A stretch of DNA of 64,000 bases, taken from Symsagittifera roscoffensis. Taxonomy: Eukaryota; Xenacoelomorpha; Acoela; Convolutidae. This document shows, one piece after another, positions 57,386 through 64,000 of this stretch. The stretch is from contig NC_087065.1 in assembly GCF_963678635.1 (NCBI RefSeq), positions 72,735,345-72,799,344 of the forward strand, given 5' to 3'. Each line of letters opens with the position of its first letter. Position 1 is the first letter of the stretch. Below the pieces are notes generated by a model that searched no databases, was not told the origin of the DNA, and saw only the letters and a program-made list of their open reading frames with translations. A program made the translations under genes and the position numbers.

Positions 57386-59290
57386 TAGTGTCATGAAAAC
57401 CAAATACTGATTGATAACAGATTGTTCATTATGACATGATTTGTTAAAGTTTCCGTTTAGATATCCAAATTTTAATAATCCTAGAAAAATTGGCACTTTT
57501 TGAAAGTAGTTGGAGAGAGGTTTTTGACTATCTTTGTGACCTCCATTCGCATATCGTTATTCAAAAAACAGATTTTGCGAAAATAAATAATATCCACGTC
57601 ACAATTAACGTCATCGGACACTTATTAATGCCGTTGGTATCGAAGTGGAAAGGAATTTGTCTGCGTGTTTTCTACTTCTTTTCCACGCAAACTCAGAAAA
57701 CACAAAAAAAATGTCAGACTGATTTGATTGGCATATCAGGTTAAAGCCTTTCATGTTGTGACGAGAACGAAACTTAAAGGTTTCTATACTTTGTTTGCTT
57801 TTTTATCCCATTTTGAGCAATTACTGCGAGCGAGTAGCAGTTCTTATATGAAAATCGGGCTTTTAGTTTATGAAAAACGTTGTTTTACTAAAGGAAATTT
57901 ATTTATGGAAGATTCATGTAACGCTCCCCAGGCACGTTAAATTAAATAGAGAAAAAATGTAGGAAATAGTTTCTTGGTTTTTTGTTTCTCATTTTTTGGT
58001 CAACTCAAGTCAATGAAAGGCAATGCTTATATGTAAGTTAATTTTCAAGTTACTCTTTGGTCTTCTCTCCATAAAGCGCACAAAAAGGCACTAAAGTTTG
58101 AAAATATGTATTTCTGTAATTGTTTTTAAATTAACTGTGGTCGGAACATTCTGTGCAACTTGCACAGCAAGCGCTTAATCGCGTTTTCTTTGTCTGTTTT
58201 TACTGTCTTTCTGTTTTCAATGAGCAAAAAGCAAAATTTTTTAAGTGCCAAGGAACGGAGTTGTTTAGGTTTTATTGAGGTCTTGTGAAATATTTGTTTT
58301 TTTTTTGGGAAAAAGTTTTTAAAAGTTATAAGTAGGTAAAAATATTACTTCTCCCAATCTTTAAAATTGGACAAAAAAGACACAAAAAAAGCTTAGCATT
58401 GTATTTTTTTTCGGTTTATCGGTGGCTAGTAAATGACGATTTTCAAGCGACCATGGCGCAGATGCTGGGACGAGTCACTCTTAATTTTGAGGTCGGGTTT
58501 CGATTACGGCACAAATTAGAATTTAATTAGTTACTCGGCTCTATTCCTTTCCCCCACCTGTAATTTTTTACTAGTAAAGTTACAGTTCAAATTGTCCGGG
58601 AAGGAAAAGAGAAAGAGCTAGTTATTTTTTTCTTTTCGTTGTAAATTTTTGACCCTTTTAGAGCTACTTGTTGCCTCCATAGCCAAAATAATCAAGTTTT
58701 GATGAAGTTGGATTATTCTAGACAGTGTATCAAAGTTTGAGCCTGAATCTTAAATATTTGCAGAGAAAATGAAAAACCCTTTAAAAATATTTGTTCTTTT
58801 GCTCGGCGAAGAAAAAAATTACAAGATATTTGTCCTCGGCTGTAACTTTGACGATTGACTTTTATACGCTCTTTTTTCTTTTGGTGCTTTGACACCTGAA
58901 AAGTTGAGAATTGGCGCAAAAAGTCGTTCATCAGTTTTTGTTTCAAAATACCCTAAAATTGAGAGCGCTCAAGTGGGGCGAATTCCTGGTGTTAGACTTA
59001 TCATAAAGTTTTTTAGTTTGAATCTCTTAGATTAATTTTCAAAAACCTATCAGTTACTTTAGTTTCATAAATTTATCTGACTGTCTGTTGGCTAGTTTTT
59101 AGTTTTTTTTTAGAAATGTTCTTAGAAAGGCTAGGGCTTTTACATTCTTTTTCTTAATCACTTCCGTGCTTATAATGGTTATAATGTTGCTTCCGCCCTC
59201 CACCCTGTTCCAAATTCATATTGCGTCATAGTTTCTTCTCCGCCTCTTTGGATTAAGTGAAATAAAATACATGCATACTGGTTGAGTAAG
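57386..59290. other. Non-coding stretch with scattered repeat fragments
   Basis: No supported gene. It contains an acattctgtgcaacttg repeat (58137-58180), a dispersed-repeat start (about 58240-58330), a tRNA-like head (ccatggcgcagatgctggga with gggtttcgattacgg, about 58450-58515) and a ctgtctgttggcta fragment near 59080. Open frames of 70-84 codons at 57490-57940 show no domain. Confidence 0.45.
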
Positions 59291-59305
59291 AGATTCCTTT
59301 TTCAG

Positions 59306-61964
59306 GGTGAAAATGATGTTCGAGGAGAAGGCAGTGGCAATGAGGATTACGAGAATGTGAGTGCCCAATCTGGAGAAGATAGTGATGAGTCGGACCAAAG
59401 TCTAGACACAGACGCCGACGAAGAGGTACACATAAGGCAATGTTCAATCTAAATATGAAAGCAGTTATTAAAATGTACTTCAGAAGAAAAATTCATTTTA
59501 AATGGCACTAGAGAAAAATAAAGTTTCGGTAAAACAGCAAATTTTTGAGTTATTTCGAAAATTTTTGGTTTGTAGTCTTGCAATCAGACATTGGAAGCCA
59601 CTAAGTTTGCTTATAAAATTAATATTTAAGAAATTTTTTTTGTTCCGACTATTTGAAAAATGTGGAGGAACTTTGTATTCGGGTGTGTTGTAGTTTTTTT
59701 TTCCTTTTTCACACAAAATCAGATACTACGCATAATCATCGGAATAGGTCGAGTCATGTATCATATAAAAGCCCTTTTCGACCAGTTTGCAATTTTTGAT
59801 TTTTGGTCTAATTACAAGCTAATAAGGTGAGGGTAAGCAGGCTTACAAAGGCTTATTTATGCTTAATTTAAGCCGTGAAAAATTAGTTTTACACGAGTAA
59901 AGTTAGTTTTTGGAACTTTTTTGATTTTTGACGATTTTTTTTTTCGTTTTTCTAATCAATTGTCTACAAAAACTGTTTTGCAATTAGCCTTTTGTAAGGT
60001 GGGTCGGAACATTCTGTGCCACTTGCACAGTAACCGGCTATCCTTATTTATATTCAGTCTTGCTAATGTCAAACTGTGAATTCATTTCATTATAATAATT
60101 CACCCTTTTTTCAGGCTCTGCGTGCGGCTGAGTTGTTGCGAGCTGAGATAGACGCGAAGATGTTTGGGCCTGCCCAGTGCAGGACTACTCGGAGGGCACG
60201 TCGGAATGCACGCAGGCAGTTGGAAGCACTCAACTTAGCAGAACAGGACTCCATTGACTCAGCGGTCATTAGAGATAGGTTTGGTTGGAGAGTTTCTTTT
60301 ATATCGAGTTTTTGAATAGTATTACTTAGATTTTAACAACCCAAGTTACTGTTTTAGAAACTTGGAATACGAAAATTGAGTATGCAATTCAGTTCAAAGT
60401 TCTAGTTTTATTTGAGTTTTGAAATAATTTAATGTAGATTTTGATAACTCAACTTTTTATTTTAAAAACTTCGATTGCAAATTTTTTTTTTTTGAGTTAG
60501 CAAATCGTAATGATCAGGCTTAGTAAAAAATCATATAATAACATGATCGTTTTAGTGTTGGTAAAAATGTGTAAGAAAAATATGTTTTTTGAAAGTAAAT
60601 ATCATACGGTGTGTTGTCGAGAAGCTCTGAGATACTTGCATTGGGTCTAGGACAACAAGCCGACGGGACTTCAAGTCGAAGGGACTTCAGGCCAAAAATT
60701 AAACTTTACAAGCACCTCAAATCAATATTTTTTCATCTGTACAACGTTGCTGTTCAAAATCTTACGCTAGTTTAGTCCATAATAAGCGTTATTTATGACA
60801 ATGAATCACTTAGGATTGACATCCGTTAATAATATCAGCCGGTTTTTGAAATGCATAAATTATAAACAAGAAATTTGCCTTAGCCGTGTTTTATTTTTCA
60901 ACTTTCCTAAACATCATTTGGAGATTTAAATTTCATGAAAACGCTGATAAATACCGACTAAAGATCATGAAAATGAGAAAATCTTCAGAAAAGTGTTCAA
61001 ATTAATCTTATTTCATGACTTAATGAGAAAATTTTCGGCTTGAAGTCCCTAATTTTACGATTCGGCTTGAAGTCCCGTCGGCTTGATGTCCGGCACCCAC
61101 TTGCATTACCTACCAAGCAATGCTTCAAATTATTTCACTTTCAGAAGTCTGGGCGAGCACGGAGAAGTCAGAATGGCAATTGACGGGATCACTCTCGACT
61201 CAGAAGGAGGTCAAGAAAGAGAAGGAGGGTCAGAAGGGGAGAAGGAGCGGGCGGGGAGTGAGAGGGGGGCTGATTACTCTTTCGGGGCCAAAGAGGAGAG
61301 ACTTGCCAAGGGGGGTCGGGTTAGGGAAGAGCGACTGGTTCTCAAACCCAAACACAAGGATGACATATACGTATTACAGATTAGCCAGGTCAGCTCTATC
61401 TAATTCCTAATTAATCTCCAGCTCAATGTTTAACTCATTATTGTGCAATTTTCTTCAATTAGATTTTTATCTTCAGTTTTTTTTTGTTGCTCAGGACATA
61501 AAAGTTGCAAATTTTTGCCTTTAACGAGTAAACGAGCGGTTTTTTCTTCAATTTTTGCCGTGTTCTCAACAACTATTAAAGATATAGGATTGAAATTTTG
61601 ACACATGCTAGATGAAACTATTTGGGAGGAGCTTACGTGATCACGTATAGAGAAATTTTGATTTTATTGGGTGAAATAGCCAGTAAATCATAATTAGTTT
61701 CAGAGGTGTTCTTGCTCTGGAAACATCCTGAATAACATCACAGCGAATTTGAATTTTTGGGCTCAAATTGCTTCTTATTGAAGCAGATGAGCGTCACTTA
61801 GTCATTAGGCCGCGGAGAAACGGCAGACAAAAGAATTTGCCTTTGTGTTTTAGGAAAATGACGCGGACGTTGAAAATAAGAATGCGAAGAATGAAGCGGT
61901 TGTACCGTCATCGCCCGTGCTTAAAACTGCCAAATTTGTAGTGGAGAAGCCACTTAAAGGTTAA
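59306..61964 (+). CDS. Four phase-compatible exons: possible TYW4 C-terminal extension or separate acidic/basic protein
   Basis: Exons 59306-59425, 60115-60278, 61145-61388 and 61854-61964 join at clean GT-AG sites to 213 codons ending in TAA. The first has no start codon and begins in phase 0. That matches a usable donor (aag|gttaaa, 56581/56582) in the last TYW4 exon, so a fused product of about 949 residues is possible. The sequence is acidic first (GEDSDESDQSLDTDADEE), then a charged, Arg-rich helical region (TTRRARRNARRQLEALNLAEQ). It then becomes Glu/Gly/Arg-rich and ends in a short Val/Pro/Lys tail. No domain is recognised. Vertebrate TYW4 lacks such a tail. It could equally be the 3' end of a neighbour whose first exon I did not find. 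Confidence 0.55.
60001..60050 (+). repeat. Copy of the acattctgtgctacttg repeat
   Basis: ggtcggaacattctgtgcca, then cttgcacag and ggctatccttatt. It ends about 65 bp upstream of exon 60115. Confidence 0.65.
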
Positions 61965-61999
61965 TCAGTTTAATTAGTTTAATGCTAAACGTCCTGAAA

Positions 62000-62985
62000 G
62001 TTAAAATTAAATCAGTTAAATCGTGAGTGTGGAAACTATTTTTTATACTTGTGACAGTGAATTTTTACTTGAGTAATTCATGTTGTTTATTTGTTTAAGT
62101 AGTAACGAACAAAGTGAATTGTCACATACAAAGCTTGTTTGTGATTTGTTTTTTTTTTCATGAGACTTCACGCACATTTTGAATTAACGTTCTCCAAGAA
62201 CAAAAGCGGAAACGACGTAAAATGGGGTTCGACTTTCAGCTACAAATATGAACTTGGTTGGTACAATTGTTTACGATGTTTCCAAGAAATTGACTTGGGA
62301 CATTCGGTTTATATTAAAGAGATTCATCGTTAAATTTAAAACGAGATGGCTTATTCCATAAAGTCGGTGATTTATGGCAGATAGGCACCTATTTGAATTT
62401 AAGCCCATATTCCTATTTTCGAAGCAACTTAATTCCATTCATCTGTTTCAGTAAAAGCTAAAGTTAAGGTTAATGTAAATAAGTTAAGGTATATTGTGAA
62501 AAACTTTTCGTCTGGTCTAAAGAAGAATAAATCAAAAGAAAATTGAAAAAAAAATTGTTTAAAGTTAATTTTTCTTAATTGAGGTCGTAACTATTGTATT
62601 GCTAAAAGCTCATTTTGATCTCTTCTCTTCATGCACAAAAATTACGCAAATTTAAAAATTAAATTAAAAAATAATTTTTTTTTCAAAAATAACTGTGATA
62701 GGAATCTTTTGTGTTACTGGCACAGCTAAGGCCATTCTTGTTTTGAATTATTTTTCTGCTTTTTCATTGTTGAATGCAACAGCCAGTAATCTGGTAATCT
62801 GAGTTGCAATTAAAATTTTAAATTGTCTAGTTTTGATGAAAATCCGGTTTTAATAATTGAATGACCCCCTTTCAGTTAGGAGTGAATAAAATTAAGTATT
62901 AAAGCACCAGCTATTATTCCGCAAGAAGCTACAATTACCTTTGCGATAAGGTAGGGTATTAAAATCGGGTACTCGATTTTTTTTC
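62000..62985. other. Downstream non-coding region
   Basis: No gene seen. It holds a weak copy of the acattctgtgctacttg repeat (about 62692-62745) and otherwise AT-rich DNA. An AATAAA at about 62885 could serve the upstream exons but is far from the stop. Confidence 0.4.
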
Positions 62986-62989
62986 CCGT

Positions 62990-64000
62990 GAATAACTTTG
63001 TCCACAGGTCTCATTGGACTCCTGATGTACCTTTCTTCATAGTGAATTCAAGTTTTGCAGTCTCTTGCACACTTAGCCTAGTAGTAACCAATACGCCTAG
63101 GACGGCGAAGGTCCTGTGTTCGAATATGGCCAGGACTACTTTTTTTCAAACGGTAAATATTCCGAATCAATAAAATTTCGGATTATTTTTTGTAGGCTTT
63201 GTTGCCACATCTAATAATCGTATATTTTAGCTGTAACAAATTCTCACTGCAGTTGTTTTTAGCAATTTAAAAATCCGGTCGAATCGAAATTTGCTTTTTA
63301 CTTTGGTTGCACTTTTACCAGCTCGATTTGTTTAAAAAAAAATTCTTTTTTTTTCTTCATTTTTTGTCTTTCCTATCGGCTTAATAATTTTCCGCTTAAT
63401 TAATATGGACCTAGTGGCCTCTTTTTGCGTCGTTACGACCGAAATTTTTTTTTGCGCGTGTGTATGTGCTCTGAGGTTAAACGGGACTTAACATTTTTAT
63501 AAGTTAAGAACTTTTTCGACATGAAGGGTTTCTGCTCAGGTATTTTCGGCCTTGTTACCGCTTGGTAATTAGAATTTCAAATCCAATCAACCGTCCGGTG
63601 CATCTGGCTTAGAGGTAAAACAGCAGTTTTAGATGTCAAAGGCTTGGGGTTCGAATCGGGCATGGCTCTTTTTTGCAAACTAGAGTTTTTGTGATTTTTC
63701 TGGCTATCGTCCCTCTGTTTATTTTTGTCGGCTTGGTTCCCGTCGCCCGATGGTTCAGCTTGATTCCAAGTTTTAACCCCTATATTTGAAACGACAAAGC
63801 CCGAGAGTTTGATTCCAGTTGAGAACTGTTTTTTGCAAATTGAAAATTTTGGCATATTTAGATTTTTGTCTATCTGCCTTCTTAATAGCATTCCCAAAGC
63901 TCTTTGTAGAGTTTCTAAATCTAATGGTGCAGGCAATTTTATTCCGGATGTTTTCGGCTTATGTTTCAATTTTTATTGACAAAACGAACGATTTTTTGAA
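62990..64000. mobile_element. Uninterrupted copy of the composite tRNA-promoter repeat (cut by window end)
   Basis: It runs parallel to the broken copy at 2600-8230. First tRNA-like head at about 63070-63135 (cctagtagtaaccaatacgc, tgttcgaatatggcc). Body with ttgccacatctaataatcgt. Second head at about 63595-63665 (ctggcttagaggtaaaacag, ggggttcgaatcggg), then a third degenerate one near 63745-63825. The caaagctctttgtagag block before the window end leads toward the tail seen at 8185. Its continuity defines the two insertion points at the left end of the window. Confidence 0.7.

Overview
The window is nuclear DNA from an animal, most likely an invertebrate. It is AT-rich, the genes are split by long introns with GT-AG borders, C2H2-type zinc-finger and animal tRNA-modification genes are present, and much of the space is filled with SINE-like, LINE, hAT and inverted-repeat elements. 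The RT/endonuclease retroelement at the left end resembles RLE-type non-LTR elements that I associate with cnidarians, placozoans, sponges and molluscs. I cannot name the species.

Layout. 1-8235 is a nest of mobile elements: a 1.9 kb long-inverted-repeat (foldback) element; a tRNA-promoter repeat split by a decayed PHD-RT-RLE retroelement (about 2890-6290); and a second interruption by a TA-flanked inverted-repeat element carrying a 42-bp minisatellite (6743-7990). 8901-18153 is gene A, a very large zinc-finger protein (about 2493 aa in my model). 18861-19792 holds two almost identical 466-bp tandem copies. 20414-25332 is gene B, a smaller zinc-finger protein (about 564 aa) built from the same unusual module. 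25832-30288 is MTO1 (mitochondrial tRNA U34 modification; 7 exons, 677 aa). 34412-56593 is LCMT2/TYW4 (wybutosine synthesis; about 12-13 exons, about 740 aa), swollen by tens of kb of repeats, a degenerate LINE and a full-length hAT element that landed on one of its splice acceptors. 59306-61964 holds four phase-compatible exons that may be a C-terminal extension of TYW4 or a separate gene. The window ends in another copy of the tRNA-promoter repeat. All host genes are on the + strand.

How the genes relate. Genes A and B share a composite, about 100-residue, zinc-binding module found eight times across the two (five and three copies). It ends in a C-x2-3-H-x2-C-x3-4-C segment that I do not recognise as a named domain. 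Gene A also carries an RS-rich stretch, several SUMO-consensus lysines and two SUMO-interacting-like motifs, which suggests a nuclear protein. MTO1 and TYW4 both modify the tRNA anticodon loop, but in different compartments (mitochondrial wobble U34 and cytosolic tRNA-Phe position 37), so their adjacency may be chance.

Exon borders were inferred by eye from GT/AG sites, reading phase and family resemblance, with no transcript evidence. Boundaries of repeats are approximate unless a terminal repeat or target duplication is quoted.
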